In this document: one piece after another, positions 8,676-17,457 of the stretch | Layout: each line of letters opens with the position of its first letter | Position numbering within the stretch: the first letter of the stretch is position 1 | The notes under the pieces: generated by a model | Seen by the model: only the letters and a program-made list of their open reading frames with translations | Told to the model about the DNA's origin: nothing | Database searches by the model: none | Translations under genes and position numbers: made by a program | Source of the DNA: Thiodiazotropha sp040791665 | Lineage (GTDB): Bacteria; Pseudomonadota; Gammaproteobacteria; Chromatiales; Chromatiaceae | Reading direction: 5' to 3' | Assembly (NCBI GenBank): GCA_040791665.1 | Contig: JBFNNX010000023.1 | Coordinates: 248,001-312,000, forward strand | Length of the DNA stretch: 64,000 nucleotides

Positions 8676-8909
8676 ATGACTCACATACCCATTATCACAG
8701 CCCTGTTGAAATACGCCGACCGATTGAAGTTCCGTCAGCTGTTTCTGGTGACAGCTTCGCTGTTTGCCCTCGACCTGCTGATACCCGACATGATCCCTTT
8801 CGCGGACGAGTTGTTGTTGGGGCTGTTGACACTGCTGTTCGGTTCATGGCGAAAAACCAAGCCGGAAGAGCCGACACCAATTGAACATACTGAACAGGGC
8901 CCGCGATGA
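8676..8909 (+). CDS. DUF6116 family small membrane protein
   Basis: This 77-residue protein has two hydrophobic segments, FLVTASLFALDLLIPD (about 23-38) and ELLLGLLTLLFGSW (about 47-60), then a charged tail. The core (LIPD-IPF-DELLLGL-TLL) fits the DUF6116 family; function is unknown. I chose the ATG at 8676 because upstream in-frame sequence lacks the family pattern. No good Shine-Dalgarno is visible. Its stop overlaps the next start by four bases (ATGA), so it is translationally coupled to the LEA14-like lipoprotein. Confidence 0.75.
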   Translation: MTHIPIITALLKYADRLKFRQLFLVTASLFALDLLIPDMIPFADELLLGLLTLLFGSWRKTKPEEPTPIEHTEQGPR

Positions 8910-9466
8910 TGAATGCAGGAAGAGACAGAGTGAATCAGACATACCGCAGCTATCCCTGGAGAGAAACCCACGCACTGAACAGGCTAGCCGCTTATATTAT
9001 CCTGTCGCTTCTTCTCCAGATCCTTTCCGGTTGCGCCTCTTTGCAGACTCAGCAGGAGAGAATCAGGGTAACCATCGCCGATTTGAAGCCGCTCGAATCG
9101 ACCCTCATGGAGCAACGCTACCTGGTCAAGATCCGACTGCAGAATCGCTCCAAAGAGGCGCTGAGAATCGACGGTATGAGTTTCGACCTGGATCTGAACG
9201 GCAAGCGGTTCGCCTCGGGCGTAAGTAATCAGGAAGCCACGGTTCAGGGTTTCAGCGAATCCATGCTCGAAGTTAAATTAAGCAGTACGGTGTTCGGTCT
9301 GATAAAACAGTTCGGTGCTCTTCAGGATCGCCAGAGTGGAACCTTCGATTATCAGATAAGCGGCAGCTTGAGCACACCGGACAGCATGCTATCCCTGCCC
9401 TTTAACGAGAAAGGGGAGATCAACCTGCTGCCGACCTCCGCCGCGCCTTCGAAAAAAGGGAAATAA
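8906..9466 (+). CDS. LEA14/WHy-domain lipoprotein
   Basis: This 186-residue protein has a hydrophobic signal segment ending in a lipobox (LSGCAS, Cys at about 48). The mature part (about 55-170) is all-beta and fits the LEA type 2 (LEA14, WHy) domain, with MEQRYLVKIRLQNRSKEALRIDGMSFDLDLNGKRFASG as its core. Such proteins are linked to desiccation and stress tolerance, but the bacterial role is unclear. The signal region is unusually long, so the true start could be a later codon. It is coupled to the upstream DUF6116 gene. Confidence 0.8.
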   Translation: MMNAGRDRVNQTYRSYPWRETHALNRLAAYIILSLLLQILSGCASLQTQQERIRVTIADLKPLESTLMEQRYLVKIRLQNRSKEALRIDGMSFDLDLNGKRFASGVSNQEATVQGFSESMLEVKLSSTVFGLIKQFGALQDRQSGTFDYQISGSLSTPDSMLSLPFNEKGEINLLPTSAAPSKKGK

Positions 9467-9682
9467 CACCCCCGGTCTCCACATACTCACTCGCCTCTGT
9501 TGCCCGCTTCCCTGTTTAAACAGACAGTGCGGTCTGCTTTCGACGGTTGGCTTGTTGTCAGTCAATTCATCTCCCCCATGGCCGGTTATACTTCTATAAG
9601 GGAGGTGTGAGCTGCCCCGTTTCCGGCTTGTTTTATGCAGCGCCTGCACTCTCTGAGTTAATCCTTCTGGCCTCAAGGAGTG

Positions 9683-10423
9683 ATGAAAGTCTTGTCCCCA
9701 CCGAATCCAGCGACGCAGCAGACGATCACCCTGCGGGGCCGCTCTCTTACCAAGACCTACCACACCGGTGCGGTGGACGTACACGCCTTGCGTGGTGTGG
9801 ATCTATCCCTCTTTGAGGGCGAACTGGTGGTGTTGCTGGGCCCTTCCGGCAGCGGCAAATCGACCCTGCTGAATATTCTGGGCGGTCTCGATACCCCGAG
9901 CAGCGGACAAGTGAGCTTTCGCGATATGGATGTCACTTCAGGGGATGAGTCACTGCTCACCCGCTACCGGCGTGATCACGTGGGTTTCGTGTTCCAGTTC
10001 TACAACCTGATACCGAGCCTTACGGCACGCGAGAACGTGGCCCTGGTAACCGAGATCGCGGTCGACCCCATGGAGCCTGCGGAGGCACTCTCACTGGTCG
10101 GGTTGGGCGAAAGACTCAATCATTTCCCGGCGCAGCTCTCCGGCGGCGAACAGCAGCGCGTGGCCATCGCCCGCGCCATCGCCAAACGCCCCGATATCCT
10201 GTTGTGCGATGAACCTACGGGAGCCCTGGACAGCCATACCGGCATCCTTGTGCTCGAGGCCATCGAGCGCGTCAATCTGGAGTTGGGGACGACCACGGCG
10301 GTCATCACGCACAATACCGTGATCGGCAGCATGGCCGACCGGGTGCTCCACTTCGGCGACGGCCAGGTCATCAACAGTGTCAGCAATCCCAGCCGTCAGC
10401 CGGCAAGGGAGCTGAGTTGGTAA
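9683..10423 (+). CDS. ABC transporter ATP-binding subunit (MacB/LolD type)
   Basis: This protein of about 246 residues has all ABC motifs: Walker A GPSGSGKST (about 54-62), Q-loop FVFQFYN, signature LSGGEQQ (about 149), Walker B ILLCDEPTGALD and an H-loop TH. It powers the permease encoded next. AAGGAG lies only two bases before the ATG at 9683, and a GTG at 9680 is also possible, so the exact start is uncertain. The gene heads an operon of three with four-base gaps or overlaps: ATPase, FtsX-type permease, periplasmic adaptor. The set resembles MacAB or DevBCA-type exporters. Confidence 0.92.
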   Translation: MKVLSPPNPATQQTITLRGRSLTKTYHTGAVDVHALRGVDLSLFEGELVVLLGPSGSGKSTLLNILGGLDTPSSGQVSFRDMDVTSGDESLLTRYRRDHVGFVFQFYNLIPSLTARENVALVTEIAVDPMEPAEALSLVGLGERLNHFPAQLSGGEQQRVAIARAIAKRPDILLCDEPTGALDSHTGILVLEAIERVNLELGTTTAVITHNTVIGSMADRVLHFGDGQVINSVSNPSRQPARELSW

Positions 10424-10427
10424 CATC

Positions 10428-12791
10428 ATGCGCGCGTTGAATCTGAAACTGCTGCGTAACCTGTGGAAACTGCGCGGTCAGGTACTGGCCATTGCGGTGG
10501 TGATCGCCTCGGGCGTGGCGGTACTGGTGATGTCTCTCTCCGCCCAGCAGGCCCTGCAGGATACCGCGGCCGCCTATTACGAGCGACAACGCTTTGCAGA
10601 AATCTTCAGCAACGTGAAACGCGCCCCTCTTAGATTGGTCGAACGCATCAGTACCATTCCCGGCGTGCGCTCGGTTGAAGCGCGCATCAAGCAGTTCGCC
10701 ACACTCTCCATCGAGGGATTTGAAGAGCCGGTGATCGGTCAACTGGTCTCCATCCCCGAACAGGGCGAGCCCCGCTTGAATCGGCTGGTGATGCGTAGCG
10801 GACGCCTGGTCGCCGCGGGTCATCCCGACGAGGCAGTGCTCAGCGAACCCTTCGCCGAGGCACATGACCTGCAACCGGGGGATCGACTGCAGGCGTTGAT
10901 GAACGGCAATCAACGCACTCTCACGGTGGTCGGTATCGCCCTTTCCCCGGAATTCATCTATGCCATCGGGCCAGGGGCCCTGACCCCCGACGATAAGCGC
11001 TACGGCATTATCTGGCTCGGCCAGGAGGCGATGGCTGCCGCCTACGACCTCGACGGCGCCTTCAACGACTTGAGTCTCGGTCTGCTTCACGACACCAATC
11101 CTGAGCAGGTAATCGAACGACTCGACCGTCTGCTCGAACGCTACGGCAGCCAAGGTGCGATTGCACGCAAGGATCAGATCTCGAACTGGTTTCTGATGAA
11201 CGAAATCGAACAGCTGAAAACAATGTCGACGATCCTGCCGACCATCTTTCTCGCCGTGGCCGCCTTCCTCAGCAATATGGTATTGAGCCGGCTCATCGCC
11301 ACCGACCGCAGCGAGATCGGTTTGATGAAGGCCTTTGGTTACAGCAACTGGCAGGTGGGTTGGCACTACACCAAGCTGGTGATGGCGATGGCCAGTGTCG
11401 GGATCCTGCTGGGTTGGCTCCTCGGCGCCTGGCTGGGGCGGGTCAACACTGAGCTCTATGCGGAGTTTTTCCGCTTTCCGTTACTCATATTCCGCCCGGA
11501 TGCAGGTGTTTTCGCCATTGGTGCCATCATCAGCCTGATCGCCGCCCTGGCAGGCAGTCTGGGTTCGGTGCGCTACGCCGCGACCCTGCCTCCTGCCGAG
11601 GCGATGCTGCCGCCTGCACCCCCGATGTTCCGCAAGACCGCACTTTCCAAAAGCCGTGCCGGACACTGGCTGGACCAGCCGACCCGGATCATCCTGAGAC
11701 AGATTTTCCGATCCCCGGTCCGGGCCCTGCTCACCTGCTTGGGTATCGCCCTGTCGGTGGCGGTGATGGTGATGGCGCTGCAGTGGATCGATTCCATCGA
11801 AAAGATCGTCCAGGTCTACTTCCACGATGCCCAGCGACAGAGCATGACAGTAGGTCTGGTGGAGACCCAGGCGGACACCGTCCTGGACGAGTTCCGGCGC
11901 ATGCCCGGGGTGTTGGCTGCCGAGCCGATGCGTGCCGTAAGCGCTGACTTCCTGGTCGGCAATCGCAGCCATCGGGGCGCCATTGAGGGTGTATTGCCGA
12001 ACCCCCATCTGCAGCGAGTCTACGATGCCGGCGGGGAGGTACTCCAAGTGCCGCCGGACGGCCTGATTTTCTCGACCAGACTGGCGTCGAAACTGGGCGT
12101 GGGGATTGGCGACACCGTCCGTGTCGAGGTTCTGCAGGATCGTCGTCCCAAGCGGGAAACCCCAGTAGTGGCGCTGTTTGAAACCTATATGGGCACTCCG
12201 GCCTATATGCACATCGAGGCCCTGAACCGGATGATGAATCAGCGCCCCAGTCTCGAGGCGGTCAATCTGCTGGTGGACAAGCATCAGCTCTCTTCCCTCT
12301 ACCAACGTCTGAAATCGCTCCCCAAGGTCTCGGCGGTGGTGCTGAAGGATGCCGCAGTGAAAGAGTTCAACGACACCATGGCCAAAACCATCATGATCTA
12401 TACCACCTTCTTCGCCGCCTTCGCCTGTGCGCTGGGTTTCGGTGTGGTCTACAACAGCACCCGCGTCGCCCTGTCAGAACGCGGGCGTGAACTGGCCACG
12501 CTGAGAGTGCTGGGATTTCATCGCGGCGAGATCTCCTACATCCTGCTGGGAGAAGCGGCGTTGCTGATCCTGGTCGGATTACCCTTGGGCTGTTTCGTGG
12601 GACACGGCCTGGGTTGGGTGATGACCAGCGCCATGGATTCCGAACTCTACCGCATACCCCTTGTCATCAAGGCCGCCACCGACGCCACGGCGGTCCTGGT
12701 CACCCTAGGCGCCACCGCCTTTTCGGCGGCGCTTGTCAGACGCAGACTTGACCATCTCGATCTGATTGCAGTACTTAAGACACGCGAGTGA
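10428..12791 (+). CDS. FtsX-like ABC permease, duplicated
   Basis: This 787-residue inner-membrane protein has an N-terminal membrane anchor (about 18-40) and a periplasmic MacB-like domain (about 45-260). Then follow an FtsX block (about 265-390), a second anchor near 435-450, a second periplasmic domain, and a second FtsX block at about 655-780 (FFAAFACALGFGVVYNSTRVALSERGRELATLRVLGF). Duplicated permeases of this size work as a single chain or homodimer with one ATPase. It starts four bases after the ATPase gene and overlaps the adaptor gene by four. The exported substrate cannot be told from sequence. Confidence 0.93.
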   Translation: MRALNLKLLRNLWKLRGQVLAIAVVIASGVAVLVMSLSAQQALQDTAAAYYERQRFAEIFSNVKRAPLRLVERISTIPGVRSVEARIKQFATLSIEGFEEPVIGQLVSIPEQGEPRLNRLVMRSGRLVAAGHPDEAVLSEPFAEAHDLQPGDRLQALMNGNQRTLTVVGIALSPEFIYAIGPGALTPDDKRYGIIWLGQEAMAAAYDLDGAFNDLSLGLLHDTNPEQVIERLDRLLERYGSQGAIARKDQISNWFLMNEIEQLKTMSTILPTIFLAVAAFLSNMVLSRLIATDRSEIGLMKAFGYSNWQVGWHYTKLVMAMASVGILLGWLLGAWLGRVNTELYAEFFRFPLLIFRPDAGVFAIGAIISLIAALAGSLGSVRYAATLPPAEAMLPPAPPMFRKTALSKSRAGHWLDQPTRIILRQIFRSPVRALLTCLGIALSVAVMVMALQWIDSIEKIVQVYFHDAQRQSMTVGLVETQADTVLDEFRRMPGVLAAEPMRAVSADFLVGNRSHRGAIEGVLPNPHLQRVYDAGGEVLQVPPDGLIFSTRLASKLGVGIGDTVRVEVLQDRRPKRETPVVALFETYMGTPAYMHIEALNRMMNQRPSLEAVNLLVDKHQLSSLYQRLKSLPKVSAVVLKDAAVKEFNDTMAKTIMIYTTFFAAFACALGFGVVYNSTRVALSERGRELATLRVLGFHRGEISYILLGEAALLILVGLPLGCFVGHGLGWVMTSAMDSELYRIPLVIKAATDATAVLVTLGATAFSAALVRRRLDHLDLIAVLKTRE

Positions 12792-14005
12792 GAGAAATGA
12801 ACGCACATTGGAAACGCATTCTGTTATGGGGCCTGCTGGGCCTGATCCTGTTGGGCGCACTGGTGTGGGCCTTCATCCCCAAACCGATCCCGGTGGATTT
12901 GCTCAGTCTGAGCCCCGGCGAGCTGGTGGTGACCGTGGATGAAGAGGGGGAGACCCGGGTAGAGGATGTGTTCGTGCTGTCCGCTCCCATCAGCGGCAGG
13001 GCAATGCGCATCGAGGCAGAGGTAGGGGACGAGGTGATCGCCGACGAGACCCTGATAGCGGAGATCGAACCCATCGACCCGACCCTGCTCGACCCCCGCA
13101 GTGAGGCCCAGGCCAGGGCCGATATCCGAGCAGCCGAGGCGAATTTGATACTTGCCGAGGCGACAGTGAAAGAGGCCAGGGTCGAACTTGCTTTCGCCCT
13201 TAGTGAATTGAAACGCGCAAGCAGCCTGCGCCAGGAGGCGGTGATCTCGGCACGGGAGCTGGAGATGGCAGAGCGCACGCATCAGACCCGCCAAGCGGCA
13301 CTGGAGACCGCTATCGCCACACGCCAGGCGCGACAGGCCGAACTGGAAAGGGCCCGGGCACAACTGATTTCACCTGTCGAGACACGGAACAACTCCGAAG
13401 CGTGCCAATGCGTACCGATCAAGGCACCAGTGAATGGCCGAATCCTGAAAATCCTGCACAAGAGCGAGGGAGTGGTGAACGCCGGCGAGCCGCTGGTGGA
13501 GATAGGCGACCCCACAGAGCTGGAGATCGTCGCGGACCTGCTCTCATCAGATGCGGTCAAGGTCCAACCCGGGCAATCGGTGATCATTGAAAACTGGGGT
13601 GGCGGTTCAGACCTGTCTGGCAAAGTACGCCGTGTGGAACCCTTCGGTTTCACCAAGGTATCGGCCCTGGGTATCGAAGAGCAGCGGGTGAACGTGATAA
13701 TCGATTTCACATCCCCGAAGGCAGATTGGTCGCGTATCGCCCACGGTTATCAGGTCGATGTAAGTATCGTCCTGTGGCGCGGCAGCGACGTGCTCAAACT
13801 GCCGCTGACCGCTTTATTCAGAAATGGTGATGAGTGGGAGGTATTTGTGGAGCATGAAGGCAGGGCGAGACAACGCCAGGTCACATTGGGTCGACGTACC
13901 GGCCTTGAAGCGGAGGTCCTCTCCGGGCTCTCAGCCGGGGAACGCGTGGTAGTGCATCCCGGGGACAGAATTGCCGAGGGCGTGGAGATCGTGGCCAGGG
14001 ATTGA
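12788..14005 (+). CDS. HlyD/RND-type periplasmic adaptor of the ABC exporter
   Basis: This protein of about 405 residues has one membrane anchor (about 9-29, WGLLGLILLGALVWAF). A split biotinyl-lipoyl domain (about 50-90 and 210-250) flanks a long coiled-coil hairpin (about 105-200, Ala/Glu/Arg-rich), and beta-barrel and membrane-proximal domains follow. It links the inner-membrane permease to an outer-membrane channel, which is not encoded nearby. The start is GTG at 12788 or ATG at 12797; the latter removes three residues. It has a CQC pair at the hairpin end (EACQCVPI), unusual for a periplasmic adaptor. Confidence 0.9.
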   Translation: MREMNAHWKRILLWGLLGLILLGALVWAFIPKPIPVDLLSLSPGELVVTVDEEGETRVEDVFVLSAPISGRAMRIEAEVGDEVIADETLIAEIEPIDPTLLDPRSEAQARADIRAAEANLILAEATVKEARVELAFALSELKRASSLRQEAVISARELEMAERTHQTRQAALETAIATRQARQAELERARAQLISPVETRNNSEACQCVPIKAPVNGRILKILHKSEGVVNAGEPLVEIGDPTELEIVADLLSSDAVKVQPGQSVIIENWGGGSDLSGKVRRVEPFGFTKVSALGIEEQRVNVIIDFTSPKADWSRIAHGYQVDVSIVLWRGSDVLKLPLTALFRNGDEWEVFVEHEGRARQRQVTLGRRTGLEAEVLSGLSAGERVVVHPGDRIAEGVEIVARD

Positions 14006-14141
14006 GTTCGATTGCGATACCGCACGAACACAATCCCCACCTACCGTTACCCAATAAGCGTATACCTGCAAACTTGACTGATCCTGATAAACCAGGCTCG
14101 GATAGCACCGATATAGATACAGTCAGTCATTCCCCATTCGC

Positions 14142-14687
14142 TTAATTAGCAATTCTCTTTCGTCTGGCAAGGGAAATACCGACCAGACCCAGCCCCAACA
14201 AGATTACTGTCGAGGGTTCAGGCACATTTACATTTCTACCGTTGAGTTCTGTGACATGGCTGATCTGAAACTCTTCCCCTGGCAGGTTGATTGCGCTAGA
14301 GAGTGAATTGACATCGAATACACCCCAGTCCAGTGCACCGATATTCTGAAAAAGGGCCACCCGCTGTGCATTTTTGATCACGAAATAACCGGTTGCAGCG
14401 GATTGAAGTTCAAACGCATACACATCTGCGGTGTCTGTGAGAAAGTAGTCCACTGTCTCGGTCTGGACCGAATAGTTAATGCCGGATGTAGCGAGTACGG
14501 AATTGACCCATGCTGTCTCGGCAGCTGGATTCCCTTGCATATTGGCTTCAGAGATAAAAATATCAACACTGCCAACATCCGTACCCAGATGCGGATTTTG
14601 GGTAATGATGACTCCCACGGCTGCCTGGGAGAACAAAAAAAGGGCGACAACAAGCAATGAAAGACAATGACGAAAGATCTGTTTCAC
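14142..14687 (-). CDS. PEP-CTERM sorting-domain surface protein
   Basis: This 181-residue secreted protein has a signal peptide (MKQIFRHCLSLLVVALFLFS). Its C-terminus is VPEPSTVILLGLGLVGISLARRKR, the PEP-CTERM signal: a VPEP motif, one membrane segment and a basic end. Exosortase would cleave it for surface or extracellular-polymer attachment. The start is a GTG at 14687, chosen because GGAG lies nine bases upstream and the signal peptide begins there; an ATG 45 bases earlier would overlap the promoter. A sigma-54 promoter match lies directly upstream. No exosortase gene is in the window, but the associated acyltransferase is at 16613. Confidence 0.88.
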   Translation of the reverse strand: MKQIFRHCLSLLVVALFLFSQAAVGVIITQNPHLGTDVGSVDIFISEANMQGNPAAETAWVNSVLATSGINYSVQTETVDYFLTDTADVYAFELQSAATGYFVIKNAQRVALFQNIGALDWGVFDVNSLSSAINLPGEEFQISHVTELNGRNVNVPEPSTVILLGLGLVGISLARRKRIAN

Positions 14688-14725
14688 TGTAGTAATCTCC
14701 GGATCTAATGGTGAATTTTTATCGG

Positions 14726-14739
14726 GCAACATCTGTGCC
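14726..14739 (-). promoter_or_regulatory. sigma-54 promoter of the PEP-CTERM gene
   Basis: Reading the minus strand, GGCAC, five bases, then TTGC match the -24/-12 consensus fully, with the required ten bases between GG and GC. Transcription would begin near 14714, about 27 bases before the GTG start. PEP-CTERM genes are known to be sigma-54-dependent in some bacteria. Confidence 0.75.
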
Positions 14740-14991
14740 GATATTGAGTGACCGGATCTGAGGCTGGCCGCGGCAAGCTATTGTTTTAAAGATTAATTTA
14801 AACCTTAAATTTTCAGCGCATAATAGATGTTTTGAAGCATGCGCGATTGTTGAGTGTAAAAATTTTCGACACAAAAACCTTATCACTGATACCTAAATTA
14901 TCGGGTGCACCCATGCGGATTATGATAAGTAGGCTACGGGGACGACGAGCGAAGCGACAGGGCTTCAGAGGAAATGATACCTCCGAGAGAA

Positions 14992-16185
14992 TTAAAACCC
15001 GGCAGACCGCTCCATAGCCGCCAACCACTCAAGAGAATAGCCACCGACACCAACACAGCGCGCCCTGCCGTTGGTCTTGGCGGTATACATGCGATGATCA
15101 GCCAATTCGACCTGTGATTTCCAGTCTTTTAGTCTGTCTTGTTGAACCTCTGCTATGCCGATACTGGCGGTGACCGGCAAGCCATCCGGACGATCGCCGA
15201 GACCGGCCAACATGATTCGCTTAATAACATCATTCGCCTCTTTGTGGTCTGCAGTGGGAAGTACGATGATAAACTCCTCGCCACCCCAACGGATCACGCT
15301 GTCCCCTTTTCTCACCGTATCGCGAATCTGCCGGGAGGCGGCCGTCAACACACTATCGCCCGCGTCATGCCCATATGTATCGTTGATCACCTTGAAATTA
15401 TCCAGATCGAAATAGAGGATGGACAAGGGCTTTTCACTCATCAATGCAAGACGAAATTGCAGCTCGAGTATCTCGATGCCGGCACGACGGGAGAGCATGC
15501 CAGTCAAGACATCGTAACTGGCGTGACTCACCTGCGACAGCATGTAGCGAAGTTGGGTCATTGAGGCGAACAGGCCAACACCCAGGAGCAGTATCAGCAA
15601 CCAGATCGTGGAGACGGCTTCGGGTATCTCTGCCGAGTTCTGCGGATAGACGGAGTAAACCACCACCATGAAAATCGGCAAGGCATAGCTGAGAAACTCC
15701 GATATAGCCAATGGAAACAGGGTCAGACCGGCCACCATGACAAAGGGTAGCAAAGCATAGACTTCCGCCAGCATCATTGCCGCGCCACCGAGCTGTTGGG
15801 CCGCAATGATGTGATCCGAGAGGAGGTAGAAGAGCGGCGTTATCGCCAACATGGCGGCAAGCAGCATACGAGCCAACGTGAGATCGGGTTCCCTGCGGGA
15901 TTGCCATGCGATAATAGCGAAGCTTGCAGATGCAAGCATACGGATCAGCAGCAACTCACTCCACAGTTCACGCGGCAGATAGAGAATATCGATTACCGAC
16001 CATGCGGGCACCAAAACCGCAAATATCACACTGAAGAAAAAGACGCGGCTCTGCATGACCGCAGCGCGATGACTGGAGATCGGCATTCCATGCTGCTTGG
16101 TACTGAACAGCTCATAGAGCTGATCCGAGGTGTGTATTCCCAATGACTCGATCAGTGATACATACATATGTCTTAAGTACTTCAT
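14992..16185 (-). CDS. membrane diguanylate cyclase
   Basis: This 397-residue protein has an N-terminal membrane region (about 48-215) of six or so hydrophobic segments that I cannot assign to a named sensor. A GGDEF domain (about 222-385) follows. The active site is GGEEF at 301-305. The inhibitory site RKGD at 292-295 lies exactly five residues before it, so the enzyme should be active and product-inhibited. Substrate and metal residues in FDLDNFKVINDTYGHDAGD are intact. It sits between the PEP-CTERM gene and the PEP-CTERM-associated acyltransferase, suggesting a link between c-di-GMP and surface polymer, though it has its own promoter region. Confidence 0.92.
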   Translation of the reverse strand: MKYLRHMYVSLIESLGIHTSDQLYELFSTKQHGMPISSHRAAVMQSRVFFFSVIFAVLVPAWSVIDILYLPRELWSELLLIRMLASASFAIIAWQSRREPDLTLARMLLAAMLAITPLFYLLSDHIIAAQQLGGAAMMLAEVYALLPFVMVAGLTLFPLAISEFLSYALPIFMVVVYSVYPQNSAEIPEAVSTIWLLILLLGVGLFASMTQLRYMLSQVSHASYDVLTGMLSRRAGIEILELQFRLALMSEKPLSILYFDLDNFKVINDTYGHDAGDSVLTAASRQIRDTVRKGDSVIRWGGEEFIIVLPTADHKEANDVIKRIMLAGLGDRPDGLPVTASIGIAEVQQDRLKDWKSQVELADHRMYTAKTNGRARCVGVGGYSLEWLAAMERSAGF

Positions 16186-16612
16186 GTCAACTACATCCCT
16201 ACCACGTCCCTAGCCCATCCCACATCAATGTGAGGTAAATATAGCGTTCGACGGTCCATATAATTAACTGCCAAGCGATGAAATCGTGATCCAGGTCAAT
16301 TGCCGCGCGCTGCGTCATTCTCAAACCCGGTCACAGCCGGATAAAAAGGATGCCGATCCGGGACAGAGTAACTTTTTGCGGCTGCGTAGGAGCCTGTTTA
16401 CACAAAATCCAATCGGCTGTGGCTTCCGTTGCAAACTGAATCATTTGTCTCTTCTTCCGGGACTGACTATGGTTATAGGATTGTTGCCTGCTTCACATGG
16501 CAAGCACAACGGATCGATCACACTATTTCGATAATCGATTGATACTGAGTACCATCAGGAAATCATGTCATAACCAAAAATCCTGCAACAGTAGCAAATC
16601 AGGGAGATAGGA
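16186..16612. other. divergent intergenic region
   Basis: This is the shared upstream region of the diguanylate cyclase (-) and the acyltransferase (+). It contains a fragment like the left end of the inverted-repeat element (16390-16423). I see no gene in it. Confidence 0.45.
16390..16423. repeat. remnant of the inverted-repeat element end
   Basis: This 34-base stretch resembles the left end of the element at 43132, sharing the GCCTGTT core and AAATCCAATCGGC. A degenerate right end may lie at about 16533-16559, giving about 170 bp, close to the copy at 55566. The interior shows no similarity, so this is at best an old, decayed copy. Confidence 0.35.
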
Positions 16613-17383
16613 ATGGATGACCTGGTAAGGAATTTTTCGATCTACTTTTGCCCCCGATACGCAGCAACACGTCACCAAAGGCGCTTCAGCTATAACATTC
16701 GCTATCAGGTCTATGCCGAGGAACTGGGCTGGGAACCGCTGAATGAGGAGCGTCTCGAGCGTGATGAGTGTGACGACTACGCACATCACTGTTTGTTGGA
16801 ACACAAAAGGACCGGCGATATCGCCGGTTGCGTGCGCCTGGTCATCCCGCCGTCCGCTAACGCACAGGCCCGCCTGCCCTTTCAGCTCCACGATATCGAT
16901 ATCATTGAAAACGATAAACTGAATCATCTTACCCAGGGCAAAGTTGGGGAGATATCCCGCTTGGCGGTACCGAGCTGCTTCCGCCGGCGGGCCAACGAGG
17001 CCGGCAAACCCTTTATTCTCGGCAGCCACAATCCCACACTGTTTACCGAGGAGGAACGGCGCAATTTTCCGAACATCTCCATCGGTCTCTATCTTTCGGC
17101 GATCGCCATGGTGGATCTCTGTAAACTCGATCTCGTCCTGGTGGTGATGGAACCCAGATTACAGCGCCATCTGAAACGTTACGGATTACTGTTCAGGCAG
17201 ATCAGCACACCCTTCGAGCTGAAAGGCGAACGAGCGCTGTTTGAGTTGCCCCGCAGTGAATTGACATGTCACATGAACCCGCAAATCTTAAAGCTATACA
17301 ATTTCATCCATGGTGAGCTAGAGCCTATTAGCACTCATCCAATCGGCTCTGTCGTGACTGATAAAGCCTCAATAAAATTGTGA
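16613..17383 (+). CDS. PEP-CTERM/exosortase system-associated acyltransferase
   Basis: This 256-residue protein belongs to the GNAT-like acyltransferases distantly related to autoinducer synthases. NIRYQVYAEELGWEP near the N-terminus and GEISRLAVPSCFRRR in the middle are the marks of the family linked to PEP-CTERM/exosortase loci. It probably acylates a lipid or polymer precursor in that pathway; the real substrate is unknown. A good purine-rich Shine-Dalgarno (GGGAGATAGG) precedes the start. Together with the PEP-CTERM protein at 14142 it implies that the genome encodes exosortase elsewhere. It is not a convincing homoserine-lactone synthase. Confidence 0.85.
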   Translation: MDDLVRNFSIYFCPRYAATRHQRRFSYNIRYQVYAEELGWEPLNEERLERDECDDYAHHCLLEHKRTGDIAGCVRLVIPPSANAQARLPFQLHDIDIIENDKLNHLTQGKVGEISRLAVPSCFRRRANEAGKPFILGSHNPTLFTEEERRNFPNISIGLYLSAIAMVDLCKLDLVLVVMEPRLQRHLKRYGLLFRQISTPFELKGERALFELPRSELTCHMNPQILKLYNFIHGELEPISTHPIGSVVTDKASIKL

Positions 17384-17457
17384 AGAGAGAAGTCAGGTAA
17401 TGCCAAATGAATGACTACACATCGCCCACTCCGCCATGGCAGTGACAACCGTCATGG

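Noticed and set aside
10380..11366. A 328-codon minus-strand frame inside the ABC permease gene
   Set aside because: It is a GC-driven shadow of the conserved FtsX-type permease; the translation is His/Gln-rich with no fold-like pattern.
9683..14005. LolCDE lipoprotein-release system
   Set aside because: The permease is a duplicated 787-residue chain and the third gene is a HlyD-type adaptor, so a MacAB/DevBCA-like exporter fits better.
16613..17383. Acyl-homoserine-lactone (quorum-sensing) synthase
   Set aside because: The fold is related, but the sequence fits the exosortase-associated acyltransferase group, and no LuxR partner is nearby.
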